From NCBI GenBank assembly GCA_026386955.1, contig JAPLMQ010000304.1, positions 1 through 64,000 of the forward strand: 64,000 bases of DNA. The letters run 5' to 3'. This document shows, piece after piece, positions 1 through 9,060 of this stretch. This DNA is from Planctomycetota bacterium (lineage in GTDB: Bacteria; Planctomycetota; Phycisphaerae; Phycisphaerales; Phycisphaeraceae). The first letter of the stretch is position 1. Every line of letters starts with the position of its first letter. The notes beneath the pieces are model-generated. The model was not told where the DNA came from. It saw nothing but the letters and a program-made list of their open reading frames with translations, and made no database searches. The position numbers were made by a program, and so were the translations under genes.

Positions 1-1
1 C

Positions 2-3000
2 TGCACGCCCGACACCGCGCCCCCCACCGCCAGCGTCACCGCCGCCAACGTCTCCGCGGCGGGCGCGACCAGCTACACCTTCACCGTCACCTACTCCGAC
101 AACATCGCCGTCAACACCGCCACGCTCGACGGCTCGGACATCCGCGTCACCGGCCCCAACGGCTACAGCGCGCTCGCGAGCTTCGTGAGCGTCGACGTCG
201 GCGCGCCGGGCACGCCGCGCACCGCGACCTACTCCATCACCCCCCCGGGCGGCGCGTGGGCCTTCTCCGGCAACGGCACCTACACCGTCTCGCTCGTCGC
301 CGGCCAGGTCGCCGACTCCAGCGGCAACACCGCCGCGGCCGCCACCCTGGGCACCTTCACCGTCGCCACCCCCTCGACGGTCTTCAGCCCCGTCGCGACC
401 TACGGCGACATGAACAGCTACACCGCGATCACCCCGTCGCGCTGGTCGATCGTCGCCGACGCCAACGGGCCCGTGCTCTCGATCAACACCTCGAACTACA
501 GCAACCTCACCGGCAACCGCTTGGGCGAGCTGGCCGTGGTCGGCAGCCAGACCTACGGCAACTTCGACATGAGCCTCATCGCCGCCAGCACGGAGGACTT
601 CAACACCAACTCCTTCGCCGACCTGGCCGTGGTCTTCGGCTACGTCGACGCCAACAACTACAACTACGCCTGGTACAACAGCAGCGCCAGCAGCACGATC
701 ATCGCCAGCGTCGTCGCCGGCAACCGCACGACCCTCGCCACCGCCTCGGCCGCGGGCGTCACCGACAACGCCTACCACGCCCTACGCGTGGTCCGCAGCG
801 GGCAGACCGTCACGGTCTCGCGCGATGGCTCCGTCCTGATGACCGCCACCAACGCCGCCCTCGCGGCCGTGGGCTCCGTGGGCGTCGGCTCCTACAACGA
901 CGCCGCGAACTTCGACGACATCAGCGTCACCGTGCCCGCCGCCGACACCACGGCCCCGACCGCCAGCCTCACCGCCGGCAACGTCTCGGCCGCGGGCGGC
1001 ACCAGCTACTCCTTCACCGTCACCTTCAGCGACAACGCCGGGATCAACGTCTCGACCCTCGACGGGTCCGACGTCCGCGTCACCGGCCCCAACGGCTTCA
1101 GCCAGCTCGCCGGCTTCGTGGGCGTCGACGTGAACTCCAACGGCACGCCGCGCACCGCGACCTACTCCATCACGCCCCCGAGTGGCACGTGGGCCTTCTC
1201 GGGCAACGGTTCCTACAGCGTCGCCCTGATCGCGGGCCAGGTCGCCGACACCAGCGGCAACACCGCCGCCGCCGCCACCCTCGGCTCCTTCACGGTCTCC
1301 GTCCCCGCCCCCGACACCACCGCCCCCACCGCCAGCCTCACCGCCGGCAACGTCAGCGCCGCGGGCGGGACCAGCTATATCTTCACCGTCACCTACACCG
1401 ACAGCACCGCGGTCAGCGTCTCGTCCCTCGACGGGTCGGACGTCCGCGTCACCGGCCCCAACGGCTTCAGCCAGCTCGCCGGCTTCGTGGGCGTCAACAT
1501 CAATTCCGACGGCGCGACCCGCACCGCGACCTACTCCATCACGCCCCCTAGCGGCGCGTGGTCCTACGGCGCGAACGGCACTTACAGCGTCGCGGTCGTC
1601 GCGGGCCAGGTCGCCGACACCAACGGCAACACCACCGCCGCCGCGACCCTCGGCACCTTCACCGTCGCCGCCCCCGACACCGCCGCCCCGACCGCCAGCC
1701 TCACCGCCGGCAACGTCAGCGCCGCGGGCGGGACCAGCTACACCTTCACCGTGACGTTTACCGACAACGCCGCGGTCAACGTCGCGACGCTCAACAGCTC
1801 CGACATCCTCGTCACGGGCCCCAACGGCTTCAGCCAGCTCGCGAGCTTCGTGGGCGTCAACGTCAACTCCAACGGCGCGGTCCGCACCGCGACCTACTCG
1901 ATCACCCCCCCGGGCGGCGCGTGGGACAACTCGGGCAGCGGCACCTACACGATCTCCCTGGTCGCTGGGCAGGTCGCCGACACCAGCGGCAACACCATGT
2001 CCGCCGCGGCGCTCGGCACGTTCGACGCGAGCATCCCGCTGACCGTCTTCAGCTCCATCGCGGGCTACGGCAGCATCACGGACTACACCAAGCTCAATAA
2101 CGGGCGCTGGGCCGTGGTCAACGACACCAACGGCGCCGCCCTGACGCTCAACGCCACGAGCTACTCGCCCCTGAGCGGCGGCCGGTTGGGCGAATACGCC
2201 CTCGCCTCCGGCACCCAGGGCGACTTCGACCTCTCCGTCGCCGCCAAGACCGCCGAGAACCTCACGACCAACCCCTCGGCCAACTACGCCGTGGTCTTCG
2301 GCTACGTCGACGCCAACAACTACAGCTTCGTCTCCTTCGGCGCGTCGGCCTCCAACACGGTGGTCGCCGTGGTCGTCAACGGGCAGCGGACGGACATCGC
2401 CGCCGGCACGCTCCCGGGCATCAACGACAACGCCTGGCACAACCTCCGCCTGGTGCGCTCGGGCACGACGGTCACCGCGATGGTCGACGGCTCGCGCGTG
2501 GCGGGCACGACCGACGCCCGCCTGGGCCTCTCGGGCAAGCTGGGCCTGGGCGCCCAGGACGACGCCGCCCTCTTCGACGACGTCAATCCAGTCGCCCTCG
2601 CCGCCGCCAAGCTGCGCGTCACCCGCGGGAACACCAAGAAGTCCAGCGGCACCGTCTCGGGCGCCGCGTTGCCCGACGCCACCCCGATCGACCTGGGCTC
2701 GGCTGCCGCGACGACCGCCTCCCCGACCCAGACCTACGTCATCACCAACGACGGTGCGAAGAACCTGGTCGTGGGCAACATCACCCTGCCCACGGGCTAC
2801 TCCATCGTCAAGGAGCCCAAGCTGGTCCTCGCGGCCGGCGAGAGCGACACGATGGTCGTCGCGCTCAACACACTCCGCCTGGGCTACGCCTCGGGCAGCG
2901 TCGCCTTCACCACCAACGACCCCTCGCAGGCGATCTACAGCACGGGCATCCAGGGCGTGGTCTCCACCCCGCTCTTCGACGAGGCGTTCTATCTCTGGCG

Positions 3001-3616
3001 CAACCCCGACGTCGCCGCCGACGTCGCCCGCGGCGTCTGGAAGTCGGGCTATGCCCACTTCACCCTCTTCGGCCAGCGCGAGAACCGCGCGCCGTCGCGC
3101 GTCTTCAGCGAGGCCTTCTACCTCCAGAAGAACCCCGGCGTCGCCGCCGCCGTCGCGTCGGGCGCCTACCGCTCGGGCTTCGAGCACTACGTCCTCTACG
3201 GCCAGCGCGAGAACCGCTCGTTCAGCCCGCTCTTCGACGAGCGGACCTACCTGTCGCTCAACCCCGACGTCGCCACGGCGATCGGCACCGGCCAGTGGCG
3301 CAGCGGCGCGGAGCACTTCGTCGCCTTCGGGCTCACCGAGGGGCGCCGGTTCACCGCTCTGTTCAGCGAGTCGACCTACCTGGCCCTCAACCCCGACGTC
3401 GCCGCCGACGTCGCCCGCGGCGTCTGGAGCTCGGGCTACGCCCACTTCATCGCCTTCGGCCGTGCGGAAGGCCGCGAGTACAGCGCCACCTTCTCCGAGG
3501 CGACCTACCTCCGACTCAACCCGGACGTCGCCGCCGACGTCGCCCGCGGCGTCTGGAGCTCGGGCCTGTCCCACTTCCTGCGCTTCGGCCAGTACGAGGG
3601 CCGCATCGCGATCTAA
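2..3616 (+). CDS. Large modular secreted/surface protein, 3' part only
   Basis: The reading frame is open from the window edge, so the 5' end is missing; an internal GTG near 185 is not a convincing start. What is visible is about 1,200 residues. Four Ig/cadherin-like repeats of about 120 residues each begin with a PTASLTAGNVSAAGGTSY-like motif. Two LamG/concanavalin-like beta-sandwich segments (about 370-940 and 2040-2600) share the phrase VVFGYVDANNY. A choice-of-anchor-D-like segment follows (about 2620-2970). The C-terminus is five copies of a 43-residue repeat with the pattern YLxxNPDVAxxVxxGxxxSGxxHFxxFGxxEGR, a type seen at the ends of large secreted proteins. No membrane anchor or sorting signal is visible at the end. 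The role is probably adhesion or matrix binding; this is inference. Confidence 0.85.
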   Translation, partial: CTPDTAPPTASVTAANVSAAGATSYTFTVTYSDNIAVNTATLDGSDIRVTGPNGYSALASFVSVDVGAPGTPRTATYSITPPGGAWAFSGNGTYTVSLVAGQVADSSGNTAAAATLGTFTVATPSTVFSPVATYGDMNSYTAITPSRWSIVADANGPVLSINTSNYSNLTGNRLGELAVVGSQTYGNFDMSLIAASTEDFNTNSFADLAVVFGYVDANNYNYAWYNSSASSTIIASVVAGNRTTLATASAAGVTDNAYHALRVVRSGQTVTVSRDGSVLMTATNAALAAVGSVGVGSYNDAANFDDISVTVPAADTTAPTASLTAGNVSAAGGTSYSFTVTFSDNAGINVSTLDGSDVRVTGPNGFSQLAGFVGVDVNSNGTPRTATYSITPPSGTWAFSGNGSYSVALIAGQVADTSGNTAAAATLGSFTVSVPAPDTTAPTASLTAGNVSAAGGTSYIFTVTYTDSTAVSVSSLDGSDVRVTGPNGFSQLAGFVGVNINSDGATRTATYSITPPSGAWSYGANGTYSVAVVAGQVADTNGNTTAAATLGTFTVAAPDTAAPTASLTAGNVSAAGGTSYTFTVTFTDNAAVNVATLNSSDILVTGPNGFSQLASFVGVNVNSNGAVRTATYSITPPGGAWDNSGSGTYTISLVAGQVADTSGNTMSAAALGTFDASIPLTVFSSIAGYGSITDYTKLNNGRWAVVNDTNGAALTLNATSYSPLSGGRLGEYALASGTQGDFDLSVAAKTAENLTTNPSANYAVVFGYVDANNYSFVSFGASASNTVVAVVVNGQRTDIAAGTLPGINDNAWHNLRLVRSGTTVTAMVDGSRVAGTTDARLGLSGKLGLGAQDDAALFDDVNPVALAAAKLRVTRGNTKKSSGTVSGAALPDATPIDLGSAAATTASPTQTYVITNDGAKNLVVGNITLPTGYSIVKEPKLVLAAGESDTMVVALNTLRLGYASGSVAFTTNDPSQAIYSTGIQGVVSTPLFDEAFYLWRNPDVAADVARGVWKSGYAHFTLFGQRENRAPSRVFSEAFYLQKNPGVAAAVASGAYRSGFEHYVLYGQRENRSFSPLFDERTYLSLNPDVATAIGTGQWRSGAEHFVAFGLTEGRRFTALFSESTYLALNPDVAADVARGVWSSGYAHFIAFGRAEGREYSATFSEATYLRLNPDVAADVARGVWSSGLSHFLRFGQYEGRIAI

Positions 3617-3648
3617 GTCGCCCATCAACCCGCTCGATCAGCCCACTG

Positions 3649-3686
3649 CCGGTCCAAGGTCCGCCTCATCGCGGGCCTTGGGCCGG
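3649..3686 (+). terminator. Hairpin after the giant repeat protein
   Basis: Two 16-nt arms (3649-3664 and 3671-3686) pair throughout, with two G-U wobbles, around a 6-nt loop. The hairpin starts 33 nt after the stop codon. The downstream T run is weak (GGTTTTGG), so it may act as a terminator or as an mRNA-stabilising 3' hairpin. Confidence 0.55.
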
Positions 3687-3689
3687 CGG

Positions 3690-3904
3690 TGTGGTTTTGG
3701 GGGAGTTATCCACATCTTGATTCTTGATTCTGAATCAGAATCAAATGGGAGGTGGAGGGGGCCGAGACGACGTCATCACATGAACAACTATAAATACACT
3801 TTATAAATGTTTTTATAATTCACTCGTTCATCGGTCGATGGGTCGCCCTCGTGAATCAAGGGTTTTGATTCACGTTGATTCACGCATGAATCAACTTTCC
3901 ACAA
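3690..3904. other. Candidate replication origin: DnaA boxes, AT-rich segment, nested palindromes
   Basis: A perfect DnaA box, TTATCCACA, lies at 3706-3714. A second box-like site, CTTTCCACA (8 of 9), lies at 3895-3903. Between them is an AT-rich tract (about 3778-3825, with ATAAATACACTTTATAAATG) that stands out strongly from its GC-rich surroundings, plus several GATTCA/TGAATC palindromes (3718-3746 and 3851-3895). The layout resembles an origin: initiator boxes, an unwinding element and iteron-like repeats. Against it, only one box is perfect and dnaA lies 50 kb away. It could also be a regulatory island or an integrated element remnant. No gene is visible in 3617-4019. Confidence 0.4.
3851..3895. 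repeat. Two abutting perfect inverted repeats with GATTCA cores
   Basis: The first palindrome, 3851-3873, has arms GTGAATCAA and TTGATTCAC around 5 nt. The second, 3874-3895, has arms GTTGATTCA and TGAATCAAC around 4 nt and starts at the very next base. A related dyad of TTGATTC and GAATCAA units lies at about 3718-3746. The shared half-site suggests one dimeric DNA-binding protein occupying several sites. Confidence 0.75.
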
Positions 3905-4019
3905 TTGTCGCAGGATGCTTTCCGGATTACGGCGAGCGAACCAGCGCGGGGATAGCGCCGCCCCGTTGGGGCTGCCGTCCAATCGTGTCATTCAATCGTG
4001 TCGTTGCAGGCCGATCCGC

Positions 4020-6239
4020 TCACCCTTGCGGCAGCGGCGCCAAGTCGGTGCTGACCTTCAGCCACGACGGGTCGGCCTTGGGCTCGGGGCGGTCGCAGCG
4101 CCACGCCTGCCCGGTCCACGTGAACCCGTTGGCGGGGTAGACCTTCCGGCTGGGCTCGTTGTGGGGCGTTTCGACGAAGAGCCCCTCGATCGGCAGGTCG
4201 CCCCGGCCCGAGGCGCTGAGCAGCCGCATCACCGCGGCGAGCAGCGCGTGCTCGATCCCGTAGCCGAAGACGCGGCAACTCAAGACGAAGAGCGGGATGC
4301 AGGCCACGTCGTCGCTGAGCTCCAGCACGAGCACCGCGACGGTGCCCATCGAGCCGAATTTGTCCGCCGCGTCCACGCGAATGATCCGCCGCCGGCCGTC
4401 CTGGCTCCAGGCGGTCATCTCGCGCAGGCTCGTCCTACTGCCGCAGAGGTTGAACTGGTTGGTGCGGTTGACCAGCTCCGCGACGCGCTTGAGGTCGGCC
4501 GTGCGGGCGTCGCGGATCTCGCAGGCGATGCCGAGCGTCGCGAAGAGCTTCGAAGGGTCCTCCGCGGCCGCCCCCGAAGACGGCGCCTTGAGGAACTGCT
4601 CGCGCTGGGCACGCTCCTTGTAGAGCTTCGTGCGGTCGCTCTCCCCGTCGTTGACGGCGATGCGGGCCCAAGTCGCCAGCAGCCGCCAGGTGCGCTCGTC
4701 GAGCGCGTCCATCGCGAAGACGCCCGGGCAGGCCTCGGCGACCATCCCGCGCTCGTCGGCACGGTCGTCGACGAAGACGAAATCCTTGAACTTCAGGTTG
4801 AGCGTCTCATGGATGCGCTTGAAGCCGACGACCTTGGGCTCCCAGTGGATCTCCTGGTGCACGAAGTCGTCGGGCCCGAGCACGGCCCCGTCCCAGCGGA
4901 CGTTGCGCGGGTCGTTCTTCGACGCCACCGCCAGCACGACGCCCTTCTTGCGCAGCAACTGCAGCGTCCGCTGCCGGTCGGCGTGGTGCTCCACCGGCCC
5001 GTCGCCGATGGTCCCGCGCCAGAGCGTGTTGTCGAGGTCGGTGACGACCAGCTTCTTCCTGAGCAGGTGGGCGTGGACGGCGAGCAGGTCGCGGTACTCG
5101 GCGGCGAGGTGCCGGCCGAGAACGGCGGGGTGCTGCAGGTCCGAACCGTAGAACTTCCGGCCCAGCTCGTCCTGGCTGAAGCGGTTGAGCAGGTCGGCCT
5201 CGTCGAGGACGAAGAGGTGCTCGAAGGTCGCGGCGTTGCGCGAGGCGACGTGGTGGGCCAACCGGCGGTTGATCGACTCGCGCACCAGCCCGCGCGGGCG
5301 GCGGGTGAGGGCGTTGCGGATGCGCTCGGCGGCCCCGCCCTCGTGCCGGCGGATGTTGGCGGAGTTGTGCACGAAGATGTTGCACTCGAAGACCTCGCCG
5401 ATCACGTCGATGGTCGCGGTGACCTCGGCCATGGTCGCGTCGACGATCTCCATGAGCCTGCCCGCGCCGTCGAGCGTCGAGCGCACGCTCTGCAGGCGGG
5501 CCAGCTCGAGGCTGAAGACGTAGCTGAAGGGGCTGAAGAAGACGGCGTCGAACTTCTGCCCCGCCAAGGCGCGGATGCTTGCCCGCAGCTCCGCGGGGTT
5601 CTTGTCGGCCAGGAACGTGGGCTGGAAGGCGATGCCGTCCTCGATCGCGCCCGCGGTGAGGAAGGCGACGATGTCGAGGTAGAGGCAGTCGCCCACCAAC
5701 AGGACGCGCGCCGGCACGGAGCCCTGCGCGGTGACCAGGCGGTGGATGTCGCCCTGCGCGGAGCGGAGGAGGGCGAGCTGGCCGGGCGTGAGCTTCCCGG
5801 CGAAGACGCGCTCGACGGCGCGGGCGTCGGCGTCGGCGATCGTCCGGCGGCGCTCGAGCGCCTGCTCGGGCGAGGCGCCCGGCTCGTAGGCCTGCTTGAC
5901 CTTCTCGCCCACGTAGAGGTCGCGCCAGGTGGTGTCGCCCGTGCGGACGTAGAGCGCGAGGTAGTCGATCAGGGCGTGGAACTCGCGCTGGATGAACTCG
6001 GAGAAGTCGCCTTCGCAGGCCCGCAGATCGTCGGCGAATTTGGGGAAGTCGCGGATGGATTCGACGAGGGCCAAGCCCAGGTCGTCGCGGTGGCGCACGA
6101 GCTCGGCGGCGACCGCGCCGGCGAGCCGGTCATCGCCCGCGCGGGGGGCCGGCGTGGCTTGCGTCGGCGTCGGAGCCGGAGCCGCGTCGGGCGGCGCGGC
6201 GGGGGTCGCGATGGGCGTGGAGTCGTCGGACAGGGTCAT
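4020..6239 (-). CDS. FkbH-like HAD-superfamily protein
   Basis: The product is 739 residues. A SGNH-like N-terminal region is suggested by LLVGDC at about 180. A HAD phosphatase-fold domain follows with the motif TDLDNTLW (nucleophile D401, D403), then ASKND at about 439 and VFVDDRADER at about 488. The C-terminal 150 residues look GNAT-like. FkbH proteins typically load a glyceryl unit from 1,3-bisphosphoglycerate onto a carrier protein or modify glycan precursors. Here the gene ends the minus-strand exopolysaccharide cluster, 36 bp after the Wzc-like gene, so a role in decorating the polysaccharide is likely but inferred. No carrier protein is visible nearby. The proline/alanine-rich first 35 residues look like a disordered leader. 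Confidence 0.85.
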   Translation of the reverse strand: MTLSDDSTPIATPAAPPDAAPAPTPTQATPAPRAGDDRLAGAVAAELVRHRDDLGLALVESIRDFPKFADDLRACEGDFSEFIQREFHALIDYLALYVRTGDTTWRDLYVGEKVKQAYEPGASPEQALERRRTIADADARAVERVFAGKLTPGQLALLRSAQGDIHRLVTAQGSVPARVLLVGDCLYLDIVAFLTAGAIEDGIAFQPTFLADKNPAELRASIRALAGQKFDAVFFSPFSYVFSLELARLQSVRSTLDGAGRLMEIVDATMAEVTATIDVIGEVFECNIFVHNSANIRRHEGGAAERIRNALTRRPRGLVRESINRRLAHHVASRNAATFEHLFVLDEADLLNRFSQDELGRKFYGSDLQHPAVLGRHLAAEYRDLLAVHAHLLRKKLVVTDLDNTLWRGTIGDGPVEHHADRQRTLQLLRKKGVVLAVASKNDPRNVRWDGAVLGPDDFVHQEIHWEPKVVGFKRIHETLNLKFKDFVFVDDRADERGMVAEACPGVFAMDALDERTWRLLATWARIAVNDGESDRTKLYKERAQREQFLKAPSSGAAAEDPSKLFATLGIACEIRDARTADLKRVAELVNRTNQFNLCGSRTSLREMTAWSQDGRRRIIRVDAADKFGSMGTVAVLVLELSDDVACIPLFVLSCRVFGYGIEHALLAAVMRLLSASGRGDLPIEGLFVETPHNEPSRKVYPANGFTWTGQAWRCDRPEPKADPSWLKVSTDLAPLPQG

Positions 6240-6275
6240 GCACGGCGCCCGTGAAAGATCGAAGCCGAGGCGGGA

Positions 6276-8681
6276 TCACTTCGCGGGCTTCTCGCCCTCT
6301 TCGTCGGGGCGGCGGATGCCGCGGGCGGTGGCGAGGGCGACCGGGCCCATGTGGCCGTAGTGGTGGTCGTTGCGCGGCGAGCCCGTGCCGTCCTCGACGG
6401 TGGGGAGCCTGCGGCGGCGCGAGACGCTGTAGTAGGAGGAGCTGTAGACGTCGACGTCCTCGTGCCCCGCGCGGTTGAAGACCAAGCCGGCGACGGTCGC
6501 GCCGATGGCGTCGAGGTGGGCGAGGGCCCGCTCGGTGGGTTGCCGGCGGCTGCCGCGCGAGAGCGTGAAGACCACGGCGTCGACCTGCGCCGCCGCCAGC
6601 GAGCCCTCGACGCACCCGGGCACGGGGCCCGAGTCGATGAGCACGACGGGGTAGCGCTGCCGGGCCTCGTGGATGATGCGCCCGACGGTCTGGGGCGAGA
6701 GGCCCAGGACGTGGTCGCCCCCGCCCGACCCGATGGGCAGGACCGAGAGCTGGCCCACGCTGGTGGGGCTGATGCACTTCTCGATGTCGACGCCGTCGAG
6801 CACGCTGAGCACGCCCCGGCGGAGGTGCTTCTGCGTCTCGAGGGCGGCCTGGAGCTGCTCGTCGGTGATGAGGGCCAGGTCGACCAGCGTCTCGCCCAGG
6901 CGCTTGGAGGTGGTGCGGGCGCGGTCGAGCGCGACCTGGAGCTGGGTGGCGGTGATGAGGCCCTGGCGGAGGAAGATCTGCCCGAGGCGGTCGAGGACGA
7001 TGGCCTCGCTGGCGGAGGTGAGCCCGCGCCCGCGGAGGTCGAGGTCGATCAGGAGCGTGCGGGCCCCGCCGGCGGCGAAGGAGAGGCCCAGGGCGGTGCA
7101 GAGGCTGGTCTTGCCGTCGCCGGGCGCGGCGCTGGTCATGAGGAAGACGCTGCGGCGCTGGGCCTCGGGCCCGAGCTGGAGCAGGCTGCGGATCTGGTGG
7201 ACGCAGGCGGCGGAGATGGAGGCCTGCTCGGGGTCGGCCAAGTCGTCGCCCAGGCGCGGGAGGACGCCCAGGAGGCGGCGGTTGCCGGCGCTCATGCGGG
7301 CTTCGTCGACGTGCTGATAACGGCGGTCGACGAGGGTCAGGCCCATGATCAGGCCGGCGGTGAGCCCGAACCCGCCCATGCCGCCCAGCACGGTCCACTG
7401 GATGCGCGATTTGCGGTTGGAGGGCGAGAGCGGCTCGGTCGCGGTGGCGACGAGGGTGACGCGCCCGCGGACGGGCGCCTCGAGGTTGAGCTGCTCCAGG
7501 CGGGCGTCGGTCTCCTTGAGGCGGTCCTTGACCTGGTCGATCTGCTGGCGGAGCTCGGAGAGCTGGAGGTTCTTGCGCCCGATCTCGAGCGTCTCCTGCT
7601 GGGCGTCGCTGAGCAGCTCCTTGATCTTCTTCTCGCGGGCGGCGAGGAGGCCGGGGTCGAGCGGGATGGCCGTGCCGGGCTGCTCGAGGGCGATGCCCTT
7701 CTTGCGGGCGGCGTTGTATTCCTTGCCATAGTCGACGATGAGCTTGTCGAGGTTGTTCAGGGCCTGCTGGGCCTGGATCACCGTGGCGTGGTTGTCGGAG
7801 TAGCGGAGCTTGAGGTCGGCGAGCTTCCACTCGGCCGACTTCTTCTGCTCGATGTACATCTGCATCGTGCGGTCGCGCTGGGAGATCTCGGTGGTGGTCA
7901 GGTCGGTCTTGTCGGCGGCCTTGTCGCCGGGGGTGACGACGACCTCGGACTGGGCGCGGTCGATCTGGATCTGGCGCAGCGTGCTCTCGATCTTCGCCAT
8001 CTCGGTGATCTTGTTTTGGTAGAAGGCGTCGAGCCGGTCGGACCCGTACTCGCTGGCGATCGCCATCATGCGCTCTTGCAGGGTGCGGCGCTCGGCCAGG
8101 AGCGAGGTGCGGCGCTGCTCGAGGATGGAGAGGCGGGTGGACTCCTCCTTCGACTCCTGGGCGGCGAAGGCGGTGAGGTAGGTGTCGACGACGGCGGCGC
8201 AGCCGGCGGTGCTCTTCGCCGCCGACTTGGCGCCGAAGAAGATGGTGATGATCTGCGAGCTGGCGTCGCGGCGGACCTTGAGCCCGTCGGTCAGCTCGCG
8301 CAGGGCGGCGTCGGGCCCGGGGGAGGCGACGGCCCGCCAGGCGGCGGTCTCCGAGGCCTTGGTCAGGACGTTGGGGCCCTGGAGCATCGCGACCTGCGAC
8401 TCGACGTACCCGTCGTACATCGGGAGCACGCCGTTCTCGGCGCTGGCGCCCAGGATGCGGTTGATGATGGGCGAGACGCGGATCTGCGAGACGCTCTCGT
8501 AGCTGGGGGACCAGCCGAAGTAGCCTGCGGCGGCGCTGCCGGCGGACATGACCAGGACGGCGAGGATGACCCAGGGGTAGCGCCCGCGCAGGCGCAGGTG
8601 CAGGCGCGTCCAGGTTTCGGACGGCTTGGCGGCGGCTTGCTGCGGGCCGCCCAGGAGCAGGGGAGCGTGGGCTTGGGTCAT
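6276..8681 (-). CDS. Wzc-like polysaccharide co-polymerase/ATPase with inserted MshEN-type domain
   Basis: The product is 801 residues with membrane segments at about 35-55 and 428-450 flanking a long coiled-coil periplasmic part (about 180-400), the layout of Wzz/Wzc chain-length regulators. The cytoplasmic half has a Walker A (GDGKTS, 521-526), a Walker A'-like LLIDLDLRG (543-551) and a Walker B-like VVLIDSGP (679-686). A tyrosine-rich tail (YSSSYYS, about 746) fits a bacterial tyrosine kinase autophosphorylation cluster. Unusually, residues 565-617 form two 24-residue RLGxx... motifs separated by exactly 5 residues, the published MshEN c-di-GMP-binding pattern, placed inside the ATPase between Walker A' and the segment GVLSVLDG. 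This suggests polymer length or export is controlled by c-di-GMP. Confidence 0.88.
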   Translation of the reverse strand: MTQAHAPLLLGGPQQAAAKPSETWTRLHLRLRGRYPWVILAVLVMSAGSAAAGYFGWSPSYESVSQIRVSPIINRILGASAENGVLPMYDGYVESQVAMLQGPNVLTKASETAAWRAVASPGPDAALRELTDGLKVRRDASSQIITIFFGAKSAAKSTAGCAAVVDTYLTAFAAQESKEESTRLSILEQRRTSLLAERRTLQERMMAIASEYGSDRLDAFYQNKITEMAKIESTLRQIQIDRAQSEVVVTPGDKAADKTDLTTTEISQRDRTMQMYIEQKKSAEWKLADLKLRYSDNHATVIQAQQALNNLDKLIVDYGKEYNAARKKGIALEQPGTAIPLDPGLLAAREKKIKELLSDAQQETLEIGRKNLQLSELRQQIDQVKDRLKETDARLEQLNLEAPVRGRVTLVATATEPLSPSNRKSRIQWTVLGGMGGFGLTAGLIMGLTLVDRRYQHVDEARMSAGNRRLLGVLPRLGDDLADPEQASISAACVHQIRSLLQLGPEAQRRSVFLMTSAAPGDGKTSLCTALGLSFAAGGARTLLIDLDLRGRGLTSASEAIVLDRLGQIFLRQGLITATQLQVALDRARTTSKRLGETLVDLALITDEQLQAALETQKHLRRGVLSVLDGVDIEKCISPTSVGQLSVLPIGSGGGDHVLGLSPQTVGRIIHEARQRYPVVLIDSGPVPGCVEGSLAAAQVDAVVFTLSRGSRRQPTERALAHLDAIGATVAGLVFNRAGHEDVDVYSSSYYSVSRRRRLPTVEDGTGSPRNDHHYGHMGPVALATARGIRRPDEEGEKPAK

Positions 8682-9060
8682 GGTCTCAGTCTCTACCTTG
8701 CCGTGAGGCGCGGGGCGCGGGCATGTCCCGCGCGGGAACTCAACTGGCCAGCGGTCACGGCTTGCACCGTTGCGGACCGGATCGACAGGGCTGCGTATGG
8801 CGTGCCCATTTTAGCCTCAATGCCGCGGGTTCGGCCCAGGAATCCTCCGGAAACCGCGGGGATGCCGATAACCAGCGCATCGCCCGAACCCGTGCCCGAC
8901 GACGGACCCTGCGCGTCCAAGGCCGCCTTGTCCTTAGATCGACATTGGATCGGGGTGTGTTGAGGGTCGGGCGGGCGAGATTTGCGAAAACGGGGCGGGC
9001 AATCTTGTCGCAGGGCATTTCGCGGTGGATGGGGGATTCGGCGTCGGCCCGGCGATCCTG
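8682..9060. other. Gene-free upstream region of the Wzc-like gene
   Basis: No reading frame here has convincing codon use. A short GC hairpin (CGCGGG...CCCGCG) lies near 8713-8735. The region probably holds the promoter for the Wzc-like gene, but no clear -35/-10 pair was found. Confidence 0.4.

Noticed and set aside
782-3628. A 948-codon minus-strand frame opposite the repeat protein
   Set aside because: It consists of Gly/Ala/Arg/Val runs typical of antisense translation of GC-rich repeats; the plus strand has clear domains.
3838-4140. A 100-codon plus-strand gene in the AT-rich island
   Set aside because: It overlaps the palindromes and the end of the FkbH-like gene and has no ribosome binding site or domain.
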